From NCBI GenBank assembly GCA_016213595.1, contig JACRAA010000379.1:1-18843 (forward strand): a DNA stretch of 18,843 bases. The letters are read 5' to 3'. Position numbers and translations under genes: made by a program. Under the pieces are notes generated by a model that saw only the letters and a list, made by a program, of their open reading frames with translations, had not been told where the DNA came from and did not search any database. The DNA is from Actinomycetota bacterium (lineage in GTDB: Bacteria; Actinomycetota; Actinomycetes; Propionibacteriales; Propionibacteriaceae). Positions 1 to 5,799 of this stretch are shown in pieces. How positions within the stretch are numbered: the stretch's first letter is position 1; the number at the start of each line of letters is the position of its first letter.

Positions 1-84
1 ACCGGCGCGGGTCCGCATGCGGGTACGGAAGCCGTGGGTACGGCTGCGGCGCCTGTTGCTCGGCTGGAACGTGCGCTTGCTCAT
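1..84 (-). CDS. rpmH: 50S ribosomal protein L34, N-terminal 28 residues (runs off window)
   Basis: Reading the minus strand from the ATG at 84 gives MSKRTFQPSNRRRSRTHGF and continues FRTRMRTRAG to the window edge. This is the start of ribosomal protein L34, a tiny Arg/Lys-rich protein of the large subunit, normally about 45 residues, so roughly the last 17 residues lie outside. A GGGGAG ribosome binding site lies just upstream on the minus strand. The gene is divergent from dnaA, the arrangement conserved at most bacterial origins, and the rnpA and yidC genes would be expected further left. The protein is too short to appear among long reading frames but the match is unambiguous. Confidence 0.97.
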   Translation of the reverse strand, partial: MSKRTFQPSNRRRSRTHGFRTRMRTRAG

Positions 85-139
85 GGGACTCTCCCCGGGT
101 GCTCAGTGTCGTCGCACGCCTCAGGCGCACGGGAACGGC

Positions 140-153
140 CGCTGACGTCAGCG
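140..153. promoter_or_regulatory. 14-bp perfect palindrome in the rpmH/dnaA intergenic region
   Basis: CGCTGACGTCAGCG reads the same on both strands over all 14 bases. It lies within the first bases of the predicted rpmH transcript, a position where a bound protein could block transcription. The binding factor, if any, is unknown. Confidence 0.45.
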
Positions 154-161
154 ACCTGACT

Positions 162-190
162 ACTTTAGGTGGGAGTTCCCCCGCGAGCAA
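162..190 (-). promoter_or_regulatory. Candidate rpmH promoter
   Basis: On the minus strand TTGCTC (complement of 185-190) is followed after 17 bases by TAAAGT (complement of 162-167). This fits the relaxed actinobacterial sigma-A pattern of TTG and TAnnnT. Transcription would begin near 155 and give a leader of about 70 bases to the rpmH ATG. Found by eye only. Confidence 0.35.
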
Positions 191-393
191 ACCGCGGCGG
201 CGGCCGCTGGACCCATGCCCTCCCCCCACAGCTGCCGGACGGCCTTCTCGAGACCCTCCCTGTGTCACGGTCTGGTCACGATTCCGACCAGTCCGTGGAC
301 TCGGAAGATGAGGACTTTCTCACCTCTTTACTGCGGTCCTTGGGGGAAGGCGAGGCGACACGCCGCAGCCGTCAGGAATCATCCGGCACCAGG

Positions 394-423
394 TTGCGCG
401 GGCCGAGACAGGGCCGTTAGGTT
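394..423 (+). promoter_or_regulatory. Candidate dnaA promoter
   Basis: TTGCGC at 394-399 and TAGGTT at 418-423 are 18 bases apart, fitting a -35 and a TAnnnT -10. The start of transcription would be near 430, leaving a leader of about 140 bases that carries DnaA boxes, compatible with autoregulation by DnaA. By-eye prediction. Confidence 0.35.
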
Positions 424-467
424 TCTCCACGATCACGCTTCCGACGGACCCCGCTGCCGGCCAACGG

Positions 468-500
468 CCATCCACAAGCACGATAGTGTCTTGTGGACAA
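468..500. promoter_or_regulatory. DnaA boxes upstream of dnaA
   Basis: TGTGGACAA at 492-500 is a perfect complement of the high-GC DnaA box TTGTCCACA. CCATCCACA at 468-476 is a weaker box, 7 of 9 against TTATCCACA. They lie between the candidate dnaA promoter and the dnaA start, where DnaA commonly represses its own gene. Confidence 0.6.
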
Positions 501-568
501 GTAGGTTCTGAGTGTCCCCGAGAGCAACGGGATTGACGCAGAAATTCGTGCTCTGGTTAGGGAGGGAC

Positions 569-1960
569 ATGACGGACGGTCCTTCCCTCAGCGTCGACAG
601 AGACATCTCGCGGCTGTGGACACGGGTCATCGCCGAGCTCGACGGACCGAGCCGGGCCATCGTCTCCAGCTGCGTGCCGCTGACCATGCACGAGTCGACA
701 TTGATGGTCGCCGCCCCCAACGAGTTCACCCGGGACCGGCTCGAGAACCGTCTGCGCGGACGCATCGAGGCGGCGCTCAGCGACGCGCTCGGGGAGGCCT
801 CCCATATCGGGGTGACGATCGACCAGTCCATCCATGTCGGGGAGCCGCGCCTCGAGCGGTACGACCGGCTGGACGACCTCGACGACATCGAGCCGAGCCC
901 GTCGCCCCGCTCCCGGCACGACCATGCCCGCCTGAACCCCAAGTACACCCTCGAGACTTTCGTCATCGGCCCCTCGAACCGCTTCGCGCACGCCGCTGCC
1001 GTCGCCGTCGCCGAGGCACCGGGCAAGTCGTACAACCCGCTCCTCATCTACGGAGCCTCGGGACTCGGCAAGACCCATCTCCTGCACGCGCTCGGTCACT
1101 ACGTGCAGACGTACCACCAGCACCTCCGCGTGAAGTACGTCTCCACGGAGGAGATGACCAACGAGTTCATCAACGCGATCTCGGACAACCGCCAGGCCCA
1201 GTTCCGGCGCGCCTACCGCGACGTGGACGTGCTGTTGATCGACGACATCCAGTTCCTGGAGAGGAAGATCGGCACGCAGGAGGAGTTCTTCCACACGTTC
1301 AACACGCTCCACAACGCCAGCAAGCAGATCGTCATGACCTCCGACCGCCCTCCGAAGCTGCTCGAGGCGCTGGAGCCGCGGTTGCGCAGCCGCTTCGAGT
1401 GGGGTCTGATCACCGACGTGCAGCCGCCCGACCCCGAGACCCGCATCGCGATCCTCCTCAAGAAGGCCCTGCACGAAGGCCTGACGGTGCCGCCGGAGGT
1501 GCTCGAGTTCATCGCCACGCGGATCCAGAGCAACATCCGGGAGCTCGAAGGAGCCCTCATCCGGGTCACGGCGTACGCCTCGCTCAACAGGCAGGTCGTC
1601 GACCTCGACCTGGCGTCCGCGGTGCTCAAGGACCTCATCCCCGAGGGGGACGAGCACCCGATCACGATCGCGATGATCATGGTCGAGACGGCGTCGTACT
1701 TCGACCTCTCCCTCGACGAGCTCACGGGACCGGGTCGTGCTCAGAGCGTCGAAACGGCACGTCAGATCGCGATGTACCTGTGCCGCGACCTCACCGACGC
1801 CAGCCTGCCGAAGATCGGCCAGCAGTTCGGCGGCCGCGACCACACGACGGTCATGCACGCGAACCGCAAGATCAAGGACCTGATGAGCCGCGACCGTGAC
1901 GTGTACACGAAGGTCACCGAGCTCACCAACCGCATCAAGCAGTCCGCCCAGCGTCGCTGA
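569..1960 (+). CDS. dnaA: Chromosomal replication initiator protein DnaA
   Basis: DnaA is the AAA+ ATPase that binds DnaA boxes at oriC, opens the duplex and loads the helicase. Visible features in the 463-residue product: N-terminal domain I from residue 1, a short acidic linker near 90-115, Walker A GASGLGKT at 162-169, Walker B LLIDDIQF with Asp225-Asp226, and the domain IV DNA-binding signature GRDHTTVMHA at 422-431. I chose the ATG at 569 because GGGAGGGA ends just before it; an upstream in-frame GTG at 512 would add 19 residues with no good ribosome binding site. The linker is much shorter than in Streptomyces DnaA. The gene is divergent from rpmH and followed by oriC. Confidence 0.98.
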   Translation: MTDGPSLSVDRDISRLWTRVIAELDGPSRAIVSSCVPLTMHESTLMVAAPNEFTRDRLENRLRGRIEAALSDALGEASHIGVTIDQSIHVGEPRLERYDRLDDLDDIEPSPSPRSRHDHARLNPKYTLETFVIGPSNRFAHAAAVAVAEAPGKSYNPLLIYGASGLGKTHLLHALGHYVQTYHQHLRVKYVSTEEMTNEFINAISDNRQAQFRRAYRDVDVLLIDDIQFLERKIGTQEEFFHTFNTLHNASKQIVMTSDRPPKLLEALEPRLRSRFEWGLITDVQPPDPETRIAILLKKALHEGLTVPPEVLEFIATRIQSNIRELEGALIRVTAYASLNRQVVDLDLASAVLKDLIPEGDEHPITIAMIMVETASYFDLSLDELTGPGRAQSVETARQIAMYLCRDLTDASLPKIGQQFGGRDHTTVMHANRKIKDLMSRDRDVYTKVTELTNRIKQSAQRR

Positions 1961-2089
1961 GGTGACCCCCGGAGCCTCGCTGAGGCTTCTCGACGGCTCG
2001 TCGTCGACACCCGCTGCTGTCGTCAGTCCGCTGGCAGCCCTCGGTCTCTTGACAGCCCCTCGGCAGGTCCGGATTTGGTCGATGTCGAA

Positions 2090-2122
2090 GTATCCACACT
2101 GTCCACAGCAGGGTGTGGACAA
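2090..2122. promoter_or_regulatory. DnaA box cluster 1 in oriC
   Basis: Three boxes lie within 33 bases: GTATCCACA at 2090-2098, CTGTCCACA at 2099-2107, and TGTGGACAA at 2114-2122 on the opposite strand, the last a perfect consensus match. The first two abut, the third is inverted. Confidence 0.8.
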
Positions 2123-2204
2123 GGTGTGGTCCCTCCGGTCGTCTCCGTGTACGCGTCCGCAGGCCTCCCGGTCGTCCCCAGATCCTCCCCGTGTAGTTCG
2201 GTAC

Positions 2205-2276
2205 CGGTCCACAGGAACCACAAAGATGGGATTCAGATGCCACCTGGGCGGACAGTGGTCATCCACAGAGTCCACA
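2205..2276. promoter_or_regulatory. Weaker DnaA boxes in oriC
   Basis: CGGTCCACA at 2205-2213, TCATCCACA at 2259-2267 and GAGTCCACA at 2268-2276 each keep the TCCACA core. The last two directly abut, as the first two boxes of cluster 1 do, and they border the AT-rich segment that begins at about 2277. Confidence 0.6.
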
Positions 2277-2342
2277 CCACCTACTACTACTGCTCTCTTA
2301 CTCATAGAAGAACAAGGATCTGAAGTCTGCGGACCCTCAGGT

Positions 2343-2351
2343 TGGGGACAA
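2343..2351 (-). promoter_or_regulatory. DnaA box near dnaN
   Basis: TGGGGACAA matches the complement of the consensus box at 8 of 9 positions and is the box nearest dnaN. Confidence 0.5.
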
Positions 2352-2449
2352 CCTCCGTACGGCTCGACGGCCCACATCAGTCGGTACAGCCCGCCAACAT
2401 CGGCAGGTCTCGCCGGGATAGGATGCGCTGGCGACGAGAGGGGCAGCCG

Positions 2450-3610
2450 GTGAACATCCGACTCGACCAGGACGTGCTGGCCGAGGCAGTGCAGTGGGCG
2501 GCGAGGAGTCTGCCCACGCGGCCGAGCGTGCCGATCCTGGCGGGTCTGCTCATGAAGGCCGAGGACCGCACGGTCGTCTTCTCGAGCTTCGACTACGAGA
2601 CCAGCGCACGCATCACCGTGCCGGCCGAGGTCTCGGAGCCCGGTGTCGCGCTGATCTCGGGCCGCCTGCTCGCCGACATCTCCCGCTCCCTGCCGAACAA
2701 GCCGGTGTCGCTGACGGCCGCCGGGTCCAGTCTCGAGCTCGTGTGCGGCTCCGCCCGCTTCACGCTCCAGCTGCTGCCGGTGAACGACTACCCGGAGCTG
2801 CCCCAGATGCCCGAGGCGAGCGGCACGGTCCCCAGCGAGGACTTCGCCCGTGCCGTGTCGCAGGTCGTCGTCGCGGCCGGTCGCGACGAGCTCCTGCCGG
2901 TGTTCACGGGCGTCCGCGTCGAGATCGAGGGCGACCAGGTCGACCTGCTCGCGACGGACCGCTACCGCATGGCGCTCAAGGAGCTCGGGTGGAACCCGGT
3001 CTCGACGCAGGCGTCCGGCGCCGCGCTCGTACCGGCGAAGGTCCTCGCGGATGCCGCCCGCTCGATGACATCGGGCGAGACGGTCACGCTGAGCATCTCG
3101 ACCGCCAGCACGGGTGAGGGCCTGATCGGCCTCGAGGGTGAGGGCGCCGGCGGCTCCCGCCAGATCACCACCCGCCTGCTCGACGGCGAGTTCCCCAAGG
3201 TCCGGCACCTGATGAGCGTCAATCCCGCCCTGACCGTACGGACGAACACCGGCGACCTGCTCGCCTCGGTGAAGCGCGTGGGCCTGGTGGCCGAGCGCAA
3301 CACGAGCCTCCGGATGCTCATCGAGGAGGGCGCCGTCACGCTCGAGGCCGCCACCGGCGACCAGGCCCAGGCGTCGGAGGCGATCGAGGCCGTCGTCGAG
3401 ACCGTGGGCGGCGGCGAGCAGCCCATCACCGCGGCCGGGTTCAACCCCCACTACCTCTCGGACGCGCTGACGGCGCTCGACACCCCGTACGTGCACTTCG
3501 CGTTCACCGCTCCCGGCAAGCCCTGTCTCGTGACCGGGTTGACGGAGCTCGACGGCGAGCCGGCCAGCGACTACCGGCACGTCATCATGCTGATGCGCCT
3601 GCCGAACTGA
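2450..3610 (+). CDS. dnaN: DNA polymerase III beta subunit (sliding clamp)
   Basis: The 386-residue product is the ring-shaped processivity clamp that tethers DNA polymerase III and many repair enzymes to DNA. Three repeated clamp domains of about 120-130 residues are expected and the length fits. The N-terminus reads (V)NIRLDQDVLAEAVQWAARSLPTRPSVPILAGLL, the usual actinobacterial beginning, and the C-terminus ends YRHVIMLMRLPN, the conserved clamp ending. I chose the GTG at 2450, with GAGAGGGG upstream at 2436-2443; an in-frame start at 2342 would extend into oriC and is unlikely. It is followed by recF after 27 bases, probably one transcript. Confidence 0.98.
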   Translation: MNIRLDQDVLAEAVQWAARSLPTRPSVPILAGLLMKAEDRTVVFSSFDYETSARITVPAEVSEPGVALISGRLLADISRSLPNKPVSLTAAGSSLELVCGSARFTLQLLPVNDYPELPQMPEASGTVPSEDFARAVSQVVVAAGRDELLPVFTGVRVEIEGDQVDLLATDRYRMALKELGWNPVSTQASGAALVPAKVLADAARSMTSGETVTLSISTASTGEGLIGLEGEGAGGSRQITTRLLDGEFPKVRHLMSVNPALTVRTNTGDLLASVKRVGLVAERNTSLRMLIEEGAVTLEAATGDQAQASEAIEAVVETVGGGEQPITAAGFNPHYLSDALTALDTPYVHFAFTAPGKPCLVTGLTELDGEPASDYRHVIMLMRLPN

Positions 3611-3637
3611 GCCGCGGCCGCTTTCGGCCCGCCCCAC

Positions 3638-4792
3638 ATGTACGTCACGCAGCTCCATCTCGTCGACTACCGCTCGTACGCGGAGGTCCAGGTCTCCCTG
3701 AGCCCGGGCGTGTGCGTCTTCGTGGGGTCGAACGGCCAGGGCAAGACGAACCTCGTCGAGGCCGTGGAGTACCTGGCCACCCGGGGCGCCCACCGCGTCG
3801 CCGGCGACGCGCCCCTCGTTCGGGCAGGTGCCGAGCGGGCGACGGTACGGGCCCGTGTGCAGGCCGGGGTCGATGACCCGAGGTCCCTGCTCCTCGAGCT
3901 GGACATCGTGCCCGGGAGGGCGAACCGGGCCAAGCTCAACCGGGCGCCGTTGAAGCGCGCGCGTGACCTCGTCGGCGCCCTCGTCGTCGTGCTGTTCTCA
4001 CCGGAGGATCTCTCGGTCGTCAAGGGTGACCCGAGCGAGCGGCGACGGTTCCTGGACGACCTGCTCGTCGCGCGCTGGCCGCGGTTCGCAGGCATCCGCG
4101 CTGACTACGAGCGGGTCCTCAAGCAGCGCAACGCCCTGCTCAAGTCCTTGTCGGGCCGTACGGGCCGGGTCGCCGGCGCCGACGTCGCCGCCACCCTCGA
4201 CACCTGGGACGAGCACCTGTCCCAGCTGGGCGGCGAGCTGGTCGTCGCCAGGATCGCGACGCTGACCGACCTCGCCGGCCACGTGGCGGAGGCCTACGCG
4301 GCGATCGCCCCGGTGAACAACGATGCGGGCGCGACGTACGTGTCGGGCAGCTCCGTCCTGGCCGAGCCTCCGCTGGGCCGTGACCAGGTCGCCGAGGTGC
4401 TCCGAGCGAGGATGGCGGAGCGCCGCCCGGAGGAGGTCGCCCGGGGCGTCTCCCTGGTCGGCCCCCACCGCGACGACATCCTGCTGCGGATCGGCGACCT
4501 CCCCGCGAAGGGCTACGCCAGCCACGGCGAGTCCTGGTCTCTGGCGTGCGCGCTGCGACTGGCGGCGTTCCGGCTGCTGCGCGCCGACGGGATCGAGCCC
4601 GTGCTCATCCTCGACGACGTCTTCGCCGAGCTCGACCACTCCCGCCGGCAACGGCTCGCGACCGGGATCGCCGACGCGCAGCAGGTGCTCATCACCGCGG
4701 CCGTGCCGGAGGATGTCCCCGAAGAGCTCGGCGGGCGCCGGTACAGGGTCGACAGCGGGGCGGTCACCCCTGAGGATGAGGACGATGACTGA
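3638..4792 (+). CDS. recF: DNA replication and repair protein RecF
   Basis: RecF is an SMC/Rad50-like ATPase that, with RecO and RecR, helps load RecA onto gapped DNA. The 384-residue product has Walker A GSNGQGKT at 30-37, the RecF block LFSPEDLSVVKGDPSERRRFLDDLL, an ABC-type signature in the ASHGESWSLACALRLAAF segment, and Walker B LILDDVFAELD around Asp326-Asp327. The ATG at 3638 has no clear ribosome binding site, so translation may depend on coupling with dnaN 27 bases upstream. Many actinobacteria carry gnd between dnaN and recF; it is absent here. The 3' end overlaps dciA by 8 bases. Confidence 0.97.
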   Translation: MYVTQLHLVDYRSYAEVQVSLSPGVCVFVGSNGQGKTNLVEAVEYLATRGAHRVAGDAPLVRAGAERATVRARVQAGVDDPRSLLLELDIVPGRANRAKLNRAPLKRARDLVGALVVVLFSPEDLSVVKGDPSERRRFLDDLLVARWPRFAGIRADYERVLKQRNALLKSLSGRTGRVAGADVAATLDTWDEHLSQLGGELVVARIATLTDLAGHVAEAYAAIAPVNNDAGATYVSGSSVLAEPPLGRDQVAEVLRARMAERRPEEVARGVSLVGPHRDDILLRIGDLPAKGYASHGESWSLACALRLAAFRLLRADGIEPVLILDDVFAELDHSRRQRLATGIADAQQVLITAAVPEDVPEELGGRRYRVDSGAVTPEDEDDD

Positions 4793-5300
4793 GCCGAGCG
4801 CGGACGAGCCGATGGTCGAGCACGACCCGACCGGTACGGACTACGCGCGCCGCATCGCCCGTACCGCTCGTGCCACCGGTCCTGCCCCGGCCCGTACCTC
4901 ACGCTCCACGAAGCCGCCCACCATGTCCGGAGCGGGCGACGACCGCCGCGACCCGCAGCGTGTCGGCCGCGTCCTCGACGCCTACATCGCCGACCGCGGC
5001 TGGGAGGTGAGCGTCTCCATCCACACCCTCCTCGACAGGTGGGCCGACATCGTCGGGGACTCCGTGGCCGCACACTCGACGCCTGAGACGTACGACGACG
5101 GCATCGTCGTCGTCCGCACCGACTCGACGGCGTGGGCGACGCAGCTGCGGACGATCGCGTCCCAGATCGTGGCGAAGCTGAACGAGGCCGTCGGGGAAGG
5201 ATCCGTGCAGCGCGTCGAGGTCCGCGGCCCGGATGCACCAACGTGGCGACACGGCCGGCTGCGGGTCAAGGGCGCCGGCCCGAGGGACACGTACGGGTAG
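4785..5300 (+). CDS. dciA: DUF721/DciA-family protein, probable replicative helicase loader or operator
   Basis: The 171-residue protein has a polar, disordered-looking first 60 residues rich in Arg, Thr and Pro, followed by the DUF721 core (RVGRVLDAYIADRGWEVSVSIHTLLDRWADIVGDSVAAHSTPETYDDGIVVVRTDSTAWATQLRTIASQIVAKLNEAVG). DUF721 proteins, named DciA, interact with DnaB helicase in bacteria lacking DnaC or DnaI; the mycobacterial version lies at this locus. I chose the ATG at 4785, overlapping the recF stop by 8 bases; an ATG at 4776 is an alternative adding three residues. The overlap indicates translational coupling. A 12-base direct duplication, GACACGTACGGG, flanks its stop codon (5286-5297 and 5305-5316). 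Confidence 0.92.
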   Translation: MTEPSADEPMVEHDPTGTDYARRIARTARATGPAPARTSRSTKPPTMSGAGDDRRDPQRVGRVLDAYIADRGWEVSVSIHTLLDRWADIVGDSVAAHSTPETYDDGIVVVRTDSTAWATQLRTIASQIVAKLNEAVGEGSVQRVEVRGPDAPTWRHGRLRVKGAGPRDTYG

Positions 5301-5345
5301 GCCCGACACGTACGGGAGCCAGTCCGCGACAAGCGTCACCGCCAC

Positions 5346-5434
5346 TCGGCGCCCGCCCGCACGTCCATTCAGTGGCTCACAGGGAGGCGCTGTCGCGCAT
5401 ACGCATCGGCGCCCGCCTATCTGCCACTCAATGG
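5346..5434 (+). repeat. Imperfect direct repeat pair, 60-bp spacing, with operator-like cores
   Basis: TCGGCGCCCGCC occurs at 5346-5357 and again at 5406-5417, exactly 60 bases apart. Each copy is followed by a near-palindromic 11-mer: CCATTCAGTGG at 5365-5375 and CCACTCAATGG at 5424-5434. The shared form is CCAYTCARTGG, whose arms are inverted repeats about a central C. Two similar sites six helical turns apart resemble a paired operator. Confidence 0.5.
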
Positions 5435-5592
5435 AGATGCTCCACCTCGTCGACCCCAGCGAGCCGAGCCCGGCCACCCGACGTCGACCCCCTCCCTCGT
5501 CGAGACCGACCGTGCCGAGCCATCCGGCGCGGGCCCGCAGAGCCCCTGGGAGCCCTCGGCGCGTAGGGGACCTCGATCCAGCCGGGCTCAGT

Positions 5593-5615
5593 GCGCCAGA
5601 ACGGCCGTCTGGCGC
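5593..5615 (+). terminator. Strong GC hairpin (possible terminator or attenuator) upstream of gyrB
   Basis: GCGCCAGA at 5593-5600 pairs perfectly with TCTGGCGC at 5608-5615 across a 7-base loop. There is no T-tract after it, so intrinsic termination is uncertain. An alternative pairing of AACGGCC (5600-5606) with GGCCGTT (5623-5629) would destroy this stem. Confidence 0.4.
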
Positions 5616-5678
5616 CCCTCAGGGCCGTTCCCTCTCGCTGCGACGCCAGGTTTTCGGGCCTGGGAGGCGTTTCAAGTC

Positions 5679-5706
5679 GTGTCAGGAGCTGTACGGCAGG
5701 TAGACT
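5679..5706 (+). promoter_or_regulatory. Candidate gyrB promoter
   Basis: TAGACT at 5701-5706 is a good TAnnnT -10. GTGTCA at 5679-5684 could be the -35, with 16 bases between. Transcription would start near 5713, giving a leader of roughly 90 bases to the gyrB start. Confidence 0.4.
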
Positions 5707-5771
5707 GCAGGAGTTAATCACCGCCTGTGACGCTTGGCGCGTTGCGCGTGTCGCGGGCTTCGTCTCTGACA

Positions 5772-5794
5772 CCGGCGTGAGTAGCCGGAAAGGA
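5772..5794 (+). promoter_or_regulatory. Hairpin abutting the gyrB ribosome binding site
   Basis: CCGGC at 5772-5776 pairs with GCCGG at 5784-5788 across a 7-base loop, and the AAAGGA ribosome binding site begins immediately after at 5789. Such a stem could modulate access of the ribosome; functional role is inference. Confidence 0.3.
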
Positions 5795-5799
5795 CAAGG

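Larger units (their letters stand above)
1961..2449. other. oriC: Replication origin oriC (dnaA-dnaN intergenic region)
   Basis: This 489-base stretch has no convincing gene and carries a cluster of DnaA-box-like 9-mers on both strands between 2090 and 2351. It also has the most AT-rich run in the area, near 2277-2317 (CTACTACTACT followed by CTCTTACTCATAGAAGAA), a candidate duplex-unwinding element. Position between dnaA and dnaN is the standard place for oriC in actinobacteria. The exact unwinding site is inferred, not shown. Confidence 0.9.
5301..5799. other. Non-coding region between dciA and gyrB
   Basis: No reading frame here looks coding. The stretch holds a direct repeat pair (5346-5375 and 5406-5434), two overlapping hairpins (5593-5629), a candidate promoter (5679-5706) and a gyrB leader of about 90 bases. 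It is long for the interior of a core replication gene cluster, and it separates the dnaN-recF-dciA group from gyrB-gyrA, suggesting separate transcription and supercoiling-responsive control of gyrase. Confidence 0.7.

Noticed and set aside
512..568. GTG 512 as the dnaA start
   Set aside because: No ribosome binding site, and the added residues lie next to a DnaA box; ATG 569 has a strong GGGAGG.
3616..3629. Hairpin GGCCG/CGGCC between dnaN and recF as a terminator
   Set aside because: Only 5 bp, no T-tract, and dnaN and recF look co-transcribed.
557..3793. Minus-strand open frame of about 1078 codons across dnaA, oriC and dnaN
   Set aside because: It is the antisense shadow of high-GC genes, shows no recognisable domain, and crosses the origin.
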